Origin: JBKECY01 sp047975025
GTDB taxonomy: Bacteria > Bacillota > Clostridia > Lachnospirales > Lachnospiraceae
Length of the DNA stretch: 26,234 bases
Assembly (NCBI GenBank): GCA_047975025.1
Contig: JBKECY010000056.1
Span: 1-26,234 of the forward strand
Direction: 5' to 3'
The notes beneath the pieces were generated by a model that worked only from the letters and a program-made list of their open reading frames with translations, was not told the origin of the DNA and ran no database searches. Position numbers and translations under genes: made by a program. Of this stretch, positions 14,378 through 22,613 are shown one piece after another (the first letter of the stretch is position 1; each line of letters starts with the position of its first letter).

Positions 14378-15526
14378 ATGAAGAAAATAGCCATTTTGGG
14401 ATCTACGGGCTCGATTGGAACGCAGACGCTGGATGTGGTTCGAAGCAATGGAGATCTGGAGGTCGTTGCGATAAGTGCGGGGGTTAATATTGAACTGTTA
14501 GAGAAACAGATACGGGAGTTCAAGCCACAAATAGCAGCAGTTATGGATGCGGATAGTGCACAGGAACTTCGTCTGCGTGTCGCGGATACACCGACCAAAG
14601 TACTGTCTGAAATGCAGGGATTGATTGAAGTGGCACTACATCCGGAATCAGAACTTCTGGTTACGGCACTGGTCGGAATGATTGGGATTCGACCGACATT
14701 AGAGGCGGTCAGAGCAGGAAAAGACATAGCCTTGGCCAACAAAGAAACCCTTGTAACGGCAGGACATCTGATTATGCCGCTGGTCAGGGAAAAGCAGGTG
14801 CGTCTGCTTCCGGTTGACAGTGAGCACAGTGCGATATTCCAGGCACTTAGAGGTGAAGCCGGAAACGAGATACATAAGATACTGCTTACAGCTTCCGGTG
14901 GTCCGTTCCGAAACTTTACAAAAGAGCAGCTGACGCAGGTCACTATTGAAGATACACTGCGCCATCCTAATTGGAGCATGGGGGCTAAAATCACAGTTGA
15001 TTCTGCCACTATGGTCAATAAAGGTCTGGAAGTAATCGAGGCTAAGTGGCTTTTCGATGTACCGCTGTCTAAGATCGAAGTGGTCATACAGCCACAGAGT
15101 ATTATTCATTCCATGGTTGAATTTGAAGATGGGGCGGTTATGGCACAGTTAGGATGCCCGGATATGCGCGTGCCGATTCAATATGCGTTGTACTATCCCC
15201 AGCGGCGTTTTCTGGATACGCAGCATCTGGACTTTTCCGCACTCGCTCAAATCACCTTTGAAGAGCCGCGGGAGGATATTTTGCTTGGACTTGGATTGGC
15301 CAAAGAGGCTGCCCAAAGTGCAGGTTCGATGCCGACGGTGTTGAATGCGGCCAATGAGAAGGCGGTCAGTCTGTTTTTGAAGGGAAAAATATCGTTTCCC
15401 GATATTTATGATATTATACGTGATGCCATGGAACATCATACATTGGTTGCCCATCCTGATCTTACAACGATTCTGGAAATTGAAGGCGAAGTACACAATA
15501 GGATTGAAAGCAGGTGGCCCGCATGA
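14378..15526 (+). CDS. dxr: 1-deoxy-D-xylulose-5-phosphate reductoisomerase
   Basis: This 382-residue enzyme converts DXP to methylerythritol phosphate with NADPH, the committed step of the non-mevalonate isoprenoid pathway. The NADPH motif GSTGSIGTQTLDVV opens the protein. The substrate and metal motifs follow: ANKETLVTAG, VDSEHSAIFQ, LTASGGPFR and MGAKITVDSATMVNKGLEVI. Its products supply substrate for uppS, encoded in the same operon. AAAGGA precedes the ATG. Its TGA overlaps the rseP ATG in an ATGA arrangement. Confidence 0.97.
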   Translation: MKKIAILGSTGSIGTQTLDVVRSNGDLEVVAISAGVNIELLEKQIREFKPQIAAVMDADSAQELRLRVADTPTKVLSEMQGLIEVALHPESELLVTALVGMIGIRPTLEAVRAGKDIALANKETLVTAGHLIMPLVREKQVRLLPVDSEHSAIFQALRGEAGNEIHKILLTASGGPFRNFTKEQLTQVTIEDTLRHPNWSMGAKITVDSATMVNKGLEVIEAKWLFDVPLSKIEVVIQPQSIIHSMVEFEDGAVMAQLGCPDMRVPIQYALYYPQRRFLDTQHLDFSALAQITFEEPREDILLGLGLAKEAAQSAGSMPTVLNAANEKAVSLFLKGKISFPDIYDIIRDAMEHHTLVAHPDLTTILEIEGEVHNRIESRWPA

Positions 15527-16809
15527 AAATAGTAATTGCAATTCTGATTTTTAGTGTAATCGTGTTGATTCATGAGTTGGGACACTTTTTACTGGCTAAG
15601 AAAAATCATATCGTAGTATTGGAGTTTTCGCTGGGTATGGGTCCCCGCCTGTTGAGCAGGCAGATTGGAGAGACCAGATACTCTGTTAAGCTGTTACCCA
15701 TCGGTGGTTCCTGCATGATGCTTGGAGAAGACGAGGACGATGACCTCCCTGGTACGTTTAGCAGCGCACCCGTCTGGGGGCGTATCAGTGTAGTTGCCGC
15801 AGGACCGGTGTTTAATTTCATCCTGGCATTTCTTCTGTCAATTATTGTAATCGCCACGATTGGGTTTAGTGTGCCGAAAGTGGCAGAAATTAATGAAGAA
15901 AGCCCGGCCTATGAAGCCGGTCTGCGTGATGGAGATACGATCACGAAGTTTCAGGGGTGCTCCACGACGATTGCAAAAGAACTCAGTACCTATTTGCTGC
16001 TGAATCCTCAGACGGAGGGTGAGGTTACTGTGGTCGTTGAGCGAAACGGTATAAGTGAAACCATTACATATTTACCGGAAACAAGTGAAAGCTATATCCT
16101 GGGTTTCACCTATGGGGATGGAGAAGAAGCACTTGAAATCACGTCTGTCAGCCTGAATTCGCCTATGGCAGATGCCGGCGTACAGGCTGGTGACATACTG
16201 ACCGGGATTGACGGGACTTCGCTGTCTTCAGTGGAGGAACTGACTGCCTATCTGCAGGAAAGCCCATTTACGGAGGAGCCTGTAAGCATTACCTATACCA
16301 GAAACGGCAGAGAGCATTCAGCCACCCTCACACCGCAGCTTACTACAAATGTTGACAACGGATATTCCATGATTGCCGAGTCAGAGCGCGGGAATGTCGG
16401 TCAGGTGCTGTATTATGCAGGTGCAGATCTGAAGTACTGGGTTTCGACAACGATTGAGACAGTTGCAAAATTGTTTACAGGAGAAATCGGTATCAACAGT
16501 CTTTCGGGGCCGGTTGGAGTCGTTAATGCCATTGGGGATACCTATGAATACGGACAGACGCAAGGTACGGTAATTCTCTGGATGAGCATGGTGAACATGA
16601 TGATACTGCTTTCAGCAAATCTCGGAGTGATGAATCTGCTTCCGATTCCGGCACTTGACGGAGGACGACTCGTGTTCCTGCTTTTGGAGGCAATCCGCAG
16701 AAAGCCGATCAATCGAAAAATAGAGGGTTATATTCACACAGTGGGAATTGTATTGCTGCTTGCACTGATGGCGTTTGTATTCTTTCAGGATATTATCAAA
16801 CTCATATAG
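15523..16809 (+). CDS. rseP: Site-2 intramembrane zinc metalloprotease (RseP/RasP family)
   Basis: This 428-residue membrane protease cuts transmembrane segments of anti-sigma factors and signal-peptide remnants. The active-site HELGH (residues 17-21) is in the first helix, and the second metal motif LLPIPALDGGR is near the C-terminus, followed by hydrophobic helices. Two PDZ-like domains are visible between (about 120-185 and 200-275), each with an A-G-x-x-x-G-D core (EAGLRDGD and DAGVQAGD). Many Firmicutes relatives are described with one PDZ domain, so two is of note. The ATG at 15523 overlaps the dxr stop and has AGGTGG upstream; an in-frame GTG at 15514 is less likely. It ends the operon. 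Confidence 0.95.
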   Translation: MKIVIAILIFSVIVLIHELGHFLLAKKNHIVVLEFSLGMGPRLLSRQIGETRYSVKLLPIGGSCMMLGEDEDDDLPGTFSSAPVWGRISVVAAGPVFNFILAFLLSIIVIATIGFSVPKVAEINEESPAYEAGLRDGDTITKFQGCSTTIAKELSTYLLLNPQTEGEVTVVVERNGISETITYLPETSESYILGFTYGDGEEALEITSVSLNSPMADAGVQAGDILTGIDGTSLSSVEELTAYLQESPFTEEPVSITYTRNGREHSATLTPQLTTNVDNGYSMIAESERGNVGQVLYYAGADLKYWVSTTIETVAKLFTGEIGINSLSGPVGVVNAIGDTYEYGQTQGTVILWMSMVNMMILLSANLGVMNLLPIPALDGGRLVFLLLEAIRRKPINRKIEGYIHTVGIVLLLALMAFVFFQDIIKLI

Positions 16810-16810
16810 C

Positions 16811-16854
16811 GCAAACAAAAAGGCACCCGATGATAGTCATATCATCAGGTGCCT
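16811..16854 (-). terminator. Terminator of the tRNA-Leu gene
   Basis: The stem AGGCACC-GATGAT / ATCATC-GGTGCCT (16821-16854, one internal mismatch, 6-base loop) is followed on the minus strand by TTTTTGTTTG. On the plus strand no T-run follows, although the hairpin might still stabilise the 3' end of the rseP transcript, whose stop is 11 bases away. Confidence 0.85.
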
Positions 16855-16863
16855 GCAATCTAC

Positions 16864-16948
16864 TGCGGAAGAAGGGACTTGAACCCTCACGTCATATCCT
16901 GACACTAGATCCTTAGTCTAGCCTGTCTGCCAGTTCCAGCACTTCCGC
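16864..16948 (-). tRNA. tRNA-Leu (anticodon AAG)
   Basis: The 85-base cloverleaf reads GCGGAAG...CTTCCGC for the acceptor stem, with discriminator A. The anticodon stem CTAGA/TCTAG encloses the loop CTAAGGA, giving anticodon AAG. A long variable arm (GTCA-5-TGAC) is typical of leucine tRNA, and the T arm is GAGGG-TTCAAGT-CCCTT. The 3' CCA is not encoded (GTA follows), so it must be added after transcription. The gene is oriented against its neighbours, with its own promoter and terminator. Confidence 0.93.
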
Positions 16949-16976
16949 AACTTGTGTTGCTTTCACAACGAGTTAC

Positions 16977-17005
16977 ATTATATCATTGATAACGTGGTGC
17001 GTCAA
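16977..17005 (-). promoter_or_regulatory. Promoter of the tRNA-Leu gene
   Basis: On the minus strand TTGACG (17000-17005) and a perfect TATAAT (16977-16982) are spaced by 17 bases, about 29 bases before the tRNA 5' end. Confidence 0.85.
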
Positions 17006-17043
17006 CAGTTTTAGAACGATTTTTATGAGGAGATATGAGAGTG

Positions 17044-18114
17044 ATGAATATACGAAAAATAGTTGGAATATTGTGCATAATGATGTTGTCGGTAAGCGTA
17101 TTGATGACGGGGTGTATTAAGAAGGATGTGACTACGGAAGAAACACAGGAAGAGGAGCCAGAGCCAACAGAAATCCCTGAAGTGGAGAAAGTGCATGTTG
17201 GAATTTCCATGCCGGACGATCAAGACGGTTTTTGGGTATTGAGCGCTAAAGCGCTTACATCTCTGATGGAAGATAAGGGATACGTTGCTGATGTGGTTTA
17301 TGCAGATGACAACAGCGATACACAGGACAGCCAGATTTCGGAAATGATTACAGCAGGCTATGCATGTCTGATTGTGGCACCGGTCAGTCCTGATGGACTT
17401 TCAATCTCGATGAAGGCAGCTTCTGAGGCTGAAATACCTGTGATTTCGTATGCTCGTATGATTTCGGATACAGACGCAGTCAGCTATTATGTAGGGACTG
17501 ATATGGAAGCACTGGCGCAGGCACAGGCCGAGGATGCAGTTACTGCCCTGGAAGAAAAGAACAGTACCGGTTCCACCTATATTCAGCTGCTGCCGGCCGG
17601 TAATCCTGCGGGAGACGCACTGCTTTGGGAAACAAAATTGACAGAAGCCCTGGAAAGTACGTATCAGGATTCAAATACCACCATTTTTACCGGTACGAAC
17701 GGTGATACCTACAAAAATGTCATTCCGGATGTCATTATTGCTCAGACAGATGCACTTGCACTGGCTCAAATCAAGGCATATACGCAGAGCAGCACAGATA
17801 CTTTAAGCATGCCGGTTATTATAGGACAGGGCTGTAAGAAAGACAATATTCTGGCACTTTTGAATGATACGCAGGCGGTGGATTATTATAACGACCCGGA
17901 GATTTTTGCCCAAAAGACACTGCCGCTGGTAGAAGGGCTGATCGAAGATACGGATATCGAGGCAGATGCAACGGCTTTGTACGATAATGGAGCCCGGGTT
18001 GTTCCGGCCAATTTGTGCGAAGCAGTTCGCTGTACGAAAGATACCTATAAAAAGTTACTGTTGGATTCCGGGTATTATACATCGGCAGATCTGACGGCAG
18101 GTGCAGAAGAATAA
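17044..18114 (+). CDS. Sugar-binding lipoprotein, periplasmic-binding-protein type I (xylose/ribose-like)
   Basis: This 356-residue lipoprotein has a lipobox ending LMTGC (Cys24). An acidic Glu/Pro-rich linker (about 30-48) leads to a type-I binding fold with KVHVGISMPDDQDGFWVLSAKAL at its start, then ITAGYACLIVAPVSPDGL and IPVISYARMI, close to the XylF/ChvE class of sugar receptors. No permease or ATPase gene is adjacent; dgt follows after 14 bases. It could serve a transporter elsewhere or act as a sensor partner. AGGAG lies 11 bases before ATG 17044, 8 before GTG 17041 and only 2 before ATG 17035, so the start is between the first two. The ligand cannot be told. Confidence 0.85.
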   Translation: MNIRKIVGILCIMMLSVSVLMTGCIKKDVTTEETQEEEPEPTEIPEVEKVHVGISMPDDQDGFWVLSAKALTSLMEDKGYVADVVYADDNSDTQDSQISEMITAGYACLIVAPVSPDGLSISMKAASEAEIPVISYARMISDTDAVSYYVGTDMEALAQAQAEDAVTALEEKNSTGSTYIQLLPAGNPAGDALLWETKLTEALESTYQDSNTTIFTGTNGDTYKNVIPDVIIAQTDALALAQIKAYTQSSTDTLSMPVIIGQGCKKDNILALLNDTQAVDYYNDPEIFAQKTLPLVEGLIEDTDIEADATALYDNGARVVPANLCEAVRCTKDTYKKLLLDSGYYTSADLTAGAEE

Positions 18115-18128
18115 GGAGGGAGCGACTG

Positions 18129-19139
18129 TTGAATATCAGAGAACGTTTGGAAGAGCAGGAATATGAACATTTAAGCCCATTGGCATCCTTTAGCAGGAAT
18201 TCCAAAGGGCGCAGGAAAGCCGAGACAGAATGTGATATCCGTACAGTCTATCAGCGGGATCGCGACCGTATACTTCATTCAAAAGCATTTCGTCGTTTGG
18301 AAGATAAAACGCAGGTTTTTTTATCCCCGAAAGGAGACCATTACAGGAACCGCCTGACCCACACACTTGAAGTATCACAGACTTCCCGAACTGTGGCAAA
18401 AGCATTGCAGCTCAACGAAGATCTTGTGGAAGCGATAGCGCTAGGTCACGACCTGGGGCACACACCGTTCGGCCATGCTGGTGAAAGAGCGCTCAATTCA
18501 GTGGCAGACCACGGGTTTGAGCACTGTATGCAAAGCCTGCGCGTAGTTGATGTGCTGGAAAAAAACGGAAAAGGGCTGAATCTTACATGGGAAGTCAGAG
18601 ATGGTATTGTAAATCACAGAATCAGTGGGAGACCGGCAACACTCGAAGGTCAGATCGTCAGGATTTGCGATAAAATCACCTATATGCATCATGATATGGA
18701 TGATGCCAGACGCGCAGGAATCCTGACGGAATCCGATATACCGATTACACTGCGTATGCTGCTCGGTGATTCCATGAGGGAGCGGCTCAATACTCTGATT
18801 CACGATCTGGTACAGAGCAGTCTGGGACAGGAACGAATCTCAATGTCCGAAGAAATGAGTGCAGGAATGCAGCAGCTTCGTGACATTATGTTTCAGAGTG
18901 TTTACCAGAATCCGGTGGCTAAAAAAGAAGAAAACAAGGCGGTAGATATGATTCTTGCGTTGTACGAATACTATATGAAGCACCCTGAGGCTATGTCAGA
19001 AGAATCCGTTGACGCAGCTCATATGCTTGGGGTTCCGGTACAGACTGCGGTGCTGGACTATCTGTCAGGGATGACAGACAGCTACGCTATGTATAAGTTT
19101 AAAGAAACGTTCATGCCCCGTTCATGGGCAGTGTTTTGA
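18129..19139 (+). CDS. dgt: Deoxyguanosinetriphosphate triphosphohydrolase-like protein (HD domain)
   Basis: This 336-residue cytoplasmic HD-superfamily hydrolase is expected to cleave dNTPs, classically dGTP, to nucleoside and triphosphate. Motifs are RDRILHSKAFRRLEDKTQVF, RLTHTLEVSQ (His78), LGHDLGHTPFGHAGE (His107-Asp108) and IVRICDKITYMHHDMDDA, completing the H-HD-D metal site. The length fits the short dGTPase type 2 family. The TTG start at 18129 follows a strong AGGAGGGAG, and no better start exists. In many Clostridia this gene precedes dnaG and rpoD, but here a converging oxidoreductase gene ends 22 bases away. Confidence 0.93.
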   Translation: MNIRERLEEQEYEHLSPLASFSRNSKGRRKAETECDIRTVYQRDRDRILHSKAFRRLEDKTQVFLSPKGDHYRNRLTHTLEVSQTSRTVAKALQLNEDLVEAIALGHDLGHTPFGHAGERALNSVADHGFEHCMQSLRVVDVLEKNGKGLNLTWEVRDGIVNHRISGRPATLEGQIVRICDKITYMHHDMDDARRAGILTESDIPITLRMLLGDSMRERLNTLIHDLVQSSLGQERISMSEEMSAGMQQLRDIMFQSVYQNPVAKKEENKAVDMILALYEYYMKHPEAMSEESVDAAHMLGVPVQTAVLDYLSGMTDSYAMYKFKETFMPRSWAVF

Positions 19140-19161
19140 TCATCTGCTATAAGAGTTTTAG

Positions 19162-20136
19162 TTATGATAAGGCGATCATCTTGTCCAGAATTTCGGCACT
19201 TCTGAAAGAAAAATCAAGAGGAAGTATAGGAGATTCTGTCAGCCCCGCAGCTACGCATTCCATAACATGGGCGAATTCGAATTCATAACCATCGCCTATG
19301 GTTTTATCCAGAAATTCTCGCCGGGTGCCATCCTGTAAAATCAGGGTGGCTCTTTTTGGCTTCCAAAAATGTTCGTCGATTTCTATACGCCCTTTTTCTC
19401 CATAGATTGTAAATGTATCGCATCCATCTACATTCATACTCATATGCAGTGCAGCCAAAGTACCGGTATCGTATTTCATCAACGCGACGTTTGTCGAATC
19501 TACATTACACATAGGATGTTTTTGTGAGAAAGTGGCAACTTCCGTAGGATACGCACCTAGTATAAAATTTGAGAAGTTGTTTAAATAGCAGCCAATATCC
19601 AAATAAGCGCCGCCGCCAAGATCCGGAGCAAAAAGCCGGCTTGTTGCATAATTTGGCGGTACGAAATTGAACAGAAAATTACCCTGCATTAATACAATTT
19701 TACCAAGCTCGCCTTTTTCAATAGCAAGCTTAATGTCATTGACCACTTTAAAAAAGGCGGTCCAGAAGCCTTCCATGAGAAACACTTGATGGTTTCTGGC
19801 TGCATCGATCAGAGTCTTTGTATCTGCGGCATTCATTGTCATTGGTTTTTCGCATAATACGGGGATACCCGCATGAAGCAGTTTAAGTGCATATTCTTTA
19901 TGCTTAGTATTAATTAGAGCCACATAGGCAATATCAAATTTTCTATCCTCAATCATCTGCTCAATAGTATCATAATAATAGTTGATCCCATGTTGCTCGG
20001 CAAAGAACCTGGCATTTTTTAACTGTCTGGAAAACACAGCTCCTATCGCAGCCCCTTTAACTTTATGAAAATCTTTCATAACATTTGTTGTTATACTTCC
20101 CGTGCCTATAAATCCGAACCTAATACATTGTTCCAT
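19162..20136 (-). CDS. Gfo/Idh/MocA family NAD(P)-dependent oxidoreductase
   Basis: This 324-residue cytoplasmic enzyme probably oxidises or reduces a sugar, inositol or dihydrodiol. The Rossmann motif GFIGTGSI is at 8-15 and the family EKP motif is CEKPMTM (95-101). The C-terminal substrate domain has GGGAYLDIGCY (174-184) with Asp180 at the usual catalytic position. The overall pattern, including MEGFWTAFF, resembles dimeric dihydrodiol dehydrogenase/D-xylose dehydrogenase-like members. AAAGGAAGG precedes the ATG. It lies downstream of the AraC gene on the same strand, separated by a long hairpin, and meets dgt tail to tail. The substrate is unknown. Confidence 0.9.
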   Translation of the reverse strand: MEQCIRFGFIGTGSITTNVMKDFHKVKGAAIGAVFSRQLKNARFFAEQHGINYYYDTIEQMIEDRKFDIAYVALINTKHKEYALKLLHAGIPVLCEKPMTMNAADTKTLIDAARNHQVFLMEGFWTAFFKVVNDIKLAIEKGELGKIVLMQGNFLFNFVPPNYATSRLFAPDLGGGAYLDIGCYLNNFSNFILGAYPTEVATFSQKHPMCNVDSTNVALMKYDTGTLAALHMSMNVDGCDTFTIYGEKGRIEIDEHFWKPKRATLILQDGTRREFLDKTIGDGYEFEFAHVMECVAAGLTESPILPLDFSFRSAEILDKMIALS

Positions 20137-20167
20137 GATAAAATACCTTCCTTTCGATATATAATAA

Positions 20168-20208
20168 ACGGCATGACCTCTATATGGATATTATAGAGGT
20201 CATGCCGT
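20168..20208 (-). terminator. Perfect 17-base hairpin between the AraC and oxidoreductase genes
   Basis: ACGGCATGACCTCTATA (20168-20184) is repeated in perfect inverse at 20192-20208 around a 7-base loop. On the minus strand it follows the AraC stop by 55 bases and is followed by TTATTATATAT, a weak U-rich tail. It most likely terminates the AraC transcript or attenuates into the oxidoreductase gene, whose ribosome binding site is only about 20 bases further on. Confidence 0.55.
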
Positions 20209-20263
20209 AAATAACTGTGTGATAATTGCGAAAAGTATATACAAATATTGCGATAGTGAAAGA

Positions 20264-21139
20264 TCAGCTGTCAGACTGAATAGCGCCGATCATCTTACGG
20301 AACTGACTCGGGGAAACGCCCTTTTGCTTTTTAAAAGCACGATTAAAGGAAGATACATTTGAAAATCCCGAATTAAACGCTATGTCAATAATAGGCGTTT
20401 TGGGATTTGAAATCATTAATTCAGCTTTTTTGATTCGTTCCGTAGTGAGAAAATCTGTGAAAGTCATATCCGTATAGGTTTTAAACAAGCGCGAGAAATG
20501 AAACTTACTAAATCCCACATAAGAGGAAATGTCATCAAGTGTCAGCGAGTTGGTGCAGTTTTGTGAAATATACAGACAAGCTTCGGTCATAAGCTTAATG
20601 AATTTTGGTTCGGCATTTGTTTCTGTGGAAAACTCTTCATTTTTTGCATTGACACAATACTGATTGAACTTAATAAAAAATTCCAGAAGAATCGAATACA
20701 TGCGGACTTCTTTAAAAGGTATTTCTGAATAGTAAAGCCCGGGAAGTTCCTTTATCAGTAGACTCATCCTGTCAATAGCAATATTTGAAGGCTCATACTT
20801 AATGAAATGATACTGGTGAAAGATTGAAAAATTCGCATTGAACTCACTCATAATAAGCAATAATTCCGGAGGAAACTGGACCAGAATGAAAGCATCTTCG
20901 TCTTTCTCATAGGAAAGGGAGTGCAGATCTCCGGAATAAATGATAATCAGATCATTGGCCTTTAGAACGTAGGTGGTAAAGTTGATGGTTACTTCATTTG
21001 TATCCTTTAAACTTATGAGTATTTCTATAAAAGGGTGCCAATGCATTACCTCGGAAAGTCCTTTATCAATTGAAGTAGATATATTGATTTTTTTCCCGTT
21101 TTCAAAATTTAGTTTCTCAAAGTAATTATGTGTAGACAT
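20264..21139 (-). CDS. AraC family transcriptional regulator
   Basis: This 291-residue regulator should sense a sugar or related ligand and control the adjacent cluster. The N-terminal half is cupin-like (MHWHPFIEILISL, then IIYSGDLHSLSY at about 65-80). The C-terminal two-helix AraC domain (about 190-285) has LTLDDISSYVGFSKFHFSRLFK and the signature IIDIAFNSGFSNVSSFNRAFKKQKGVSPSQFRK. AGAGGA precedes the ATG. It is divergent from the oxidoreductase/VOC/isomerase/transport operon and upstream of the minus-strand oxidoreductase, the usual placement of a local activator. Confidence 0.93.
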   Translation of the reverse strand: MSTHNYFEKLNFENGKKINISTSIDKGLSEVMHWHPFIEILISLKDTNEVTINFTTYVLKANDLIIIYSGDLHSLSYEKDEDAFILVQFPPELLLIMSEFNANFSIFHQYHFIKYEPSNIAIDRMSLLIKELPGLYYSEIPFKEVRMYSILLEFFIKFNQYCVNAKNEEFSTETNAEPKFIKLMTEACLYISQNCTNSLTLDDISSYVGFSKFHFSRLFKTYTDMTFTDFLTTERIKKAELMISNPKTPIIDIAFNSGFSNVSSFNRAFKKQKGVSPSQFRKMIGAIQSDS

Positions 21140-21170
21140 ATAAATATCCTCTTTTCAGTGAGTTGGTAGA

Positions 21171-21200
21171 TTTATACAGGATAAGTCTATCAGATGTCAT
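21171..21200 (-). promoter_or_regulatory. Probable promoter of the AraC regulator gene
   Basis: On the minus strand ATGACA (21195-21200) and TATAAA (21171-21176) are separated by 18 bases, about 30 bases before the start codon. Each box has one mismatch to consensus. Confidence 0.55.
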
Positions 21201-21221
21201 GTAAAATAGCAATATTAGATA

Positions 21222-21250
21222 TGTTTGAGCCTAATACTATAAGTCAAACA
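21222..21250. promoter_or_regulatory. Inverted repeat in the divergent control region, candidate AraC operator
   Basis: TGTTTGA (21222-21228) and TCAAACA (21244-21250) form a perfect 7-base inverted repeat with a 15-base spacer, just upstream of the regulator's -35 box. A second dyad, CAACTTT-5-AAAGTTG (21350-21368), lies nearer the operon. A 67-codon open frame crosses this region but has no ribosome binding site and is not counted as a gene. No convincing rightward promoter was found. Confidence 0.35.
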
Positions 21251-21426
21251 AGCAAAATGCTTAAGAATCAGCCTTTATTAATAAATGTAAACTTGTCATT
21301 TCTGAAAAAAAGACAAAATCAGCATAGGTATTACGCAATTTTTATGGAGCAACTTTTAGAGAAAGTTGGTAACATACGAGATAAGAAAAGAACCTAGTGA
21401 AATCAAAACAGGAAAGGACTGATACT

Positions 21427-22580
21427 TTGCGTACATATAATATAGGCATTCTGGGAGCCGGCGTCATAAGCAGGACATATCTTGGAGATATACAAGCGTT
21501 TTATAAAAAGCTAAAAGTGGTTGCATGTGCAGATATTAGGATAAGTAATGCTGAAAAGCTTGCAGATGAATACAAGATTTCAAAAGCATATACAGTAGAT
21601 GATTTGCTGCAGGATGACGAAATTGAAATAGTCATCAATCTGACCCCTCCTCAATTCCATGTTGAGCTTGCACGGCAGATTATTGCCGCTGGCAAACATC
21701 TGTTTAGCGAAAAGCCATTTGCCCCAAGTGTCAAAGAAGCCGGAGAGATATTGGACTTGGCAAAAAAAATGGAGTTAAAGTTGGGTGTGCTCCGGATACG
21801 TTTTTGGCATCCGGTCTGCAAAGTATGCGGTATTATCTTGACGCAGGACTCATAGGAAAGCCAGAGTTCGTTACGGCAAATATGACAACGTTTGGCGTAG
21901 AAACCTGGCATCCGAATCCGGCTGCCTTTTACAAAAAAAACAGTGGTCCGTTATTTGATATGGGACCGTATTATTTATCGGCTATTGTAGCGCTTATGGG
22001 ACCGATTGAGAGTATAGCGGCTTTTGATGCACAAGGGTCAGACAGCAGACATGTATATGTCGGTCCGGAGGCAGGCAGTGAGATTTTTGTGGAAACACCC
22101 ACACACTATTCCTGTATTCTGCGTTTGCAAAGCGGTGTGATTGTGAACCTTAATGTAAGCTTTGATATTTATAAATCTAATCTTCCAATGTTTGAAATCT
22201 ATGGTGAGGGAGGCACACTTACCTATCCTGACCCAAACTTTGGGGGAGGAACTCCCAGGGTTTACAGAAAAGAGCAATATTTGGATGCTATATATCAAAC
22301 GAGTGATGAAGCTGTGGAACGAAAAGCAAACTTTTATGAGCTGCCGGAATTATACCCCAGAGTAAAAGACTATTCCAGAGGTCTGGGGGTGCTGGATCTG
22401 GCGCACGCAATTGACTCTCATACTGAGAATAGAGCTAATGGGGAGCTGATTCTGCATATAACGGAAGCCATAGAGGGAATCATATATTCTTCACAGAAGG
22501 GAACGTTTTACAAAATGCAGACTACTTGCGAGAGGCCAAGACCTTTAAAAGCAGGTGGCTATATAGATGATGTATCATAA
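21427..22580 (+). pseudogene. Gfo/Idh/MocA family oxidoreductase broken by a one-base deletion
   Basis: The first piece (21427-21855) has the Rossmann motif IGILGAGVISRTYL, TPPQFHVELA and SEKPFAPS. At about 21784-21786 one base is missing: restoring it joins ..MELKLG to the second piece (to 22580), which begins C-A-P-D-T-F-L-A-S-G-L-Q, completing the conserved family motif GCAPDTFL. The second piece then has WHPNPAAFY, GPLFDMGPYYL and IYGEGGTLTYPDPN. The repaired enzyme would be about 384 residues, a normal length. The TTG at 21427 is favoured because GGAAAGGA lies 8 bases upstream. It may be a true inactivating mutation or a sequencing error. It is first in the operon with VOC, isomerase and transport genes and would oxidise the sugar substrate. 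Confidence 0.85.
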
Positions 22581-22613
22581 TAAAATGGGCAGTGCCCGAA
22601 AGGAGATATAAAC

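Noticed and set aside
16864..16948. tRNA-Leu as an integration site for a mobile element
   Set aside because: No integrase gene or partial repeat of the tRNA 3' end was seen within the window.
21284..21300. TGTAAACTTGTCA as a catabolite-repression (cre) site
   Set aside because: It lacks the central CG and the correct length of the cre consensus.
21194..21397. 67-codon plus-strand open frame in the AraC divergent region
   Set aside because: No ribosome binding site, overlaps the regulator promoter and dyads, and product has no recognisable features.
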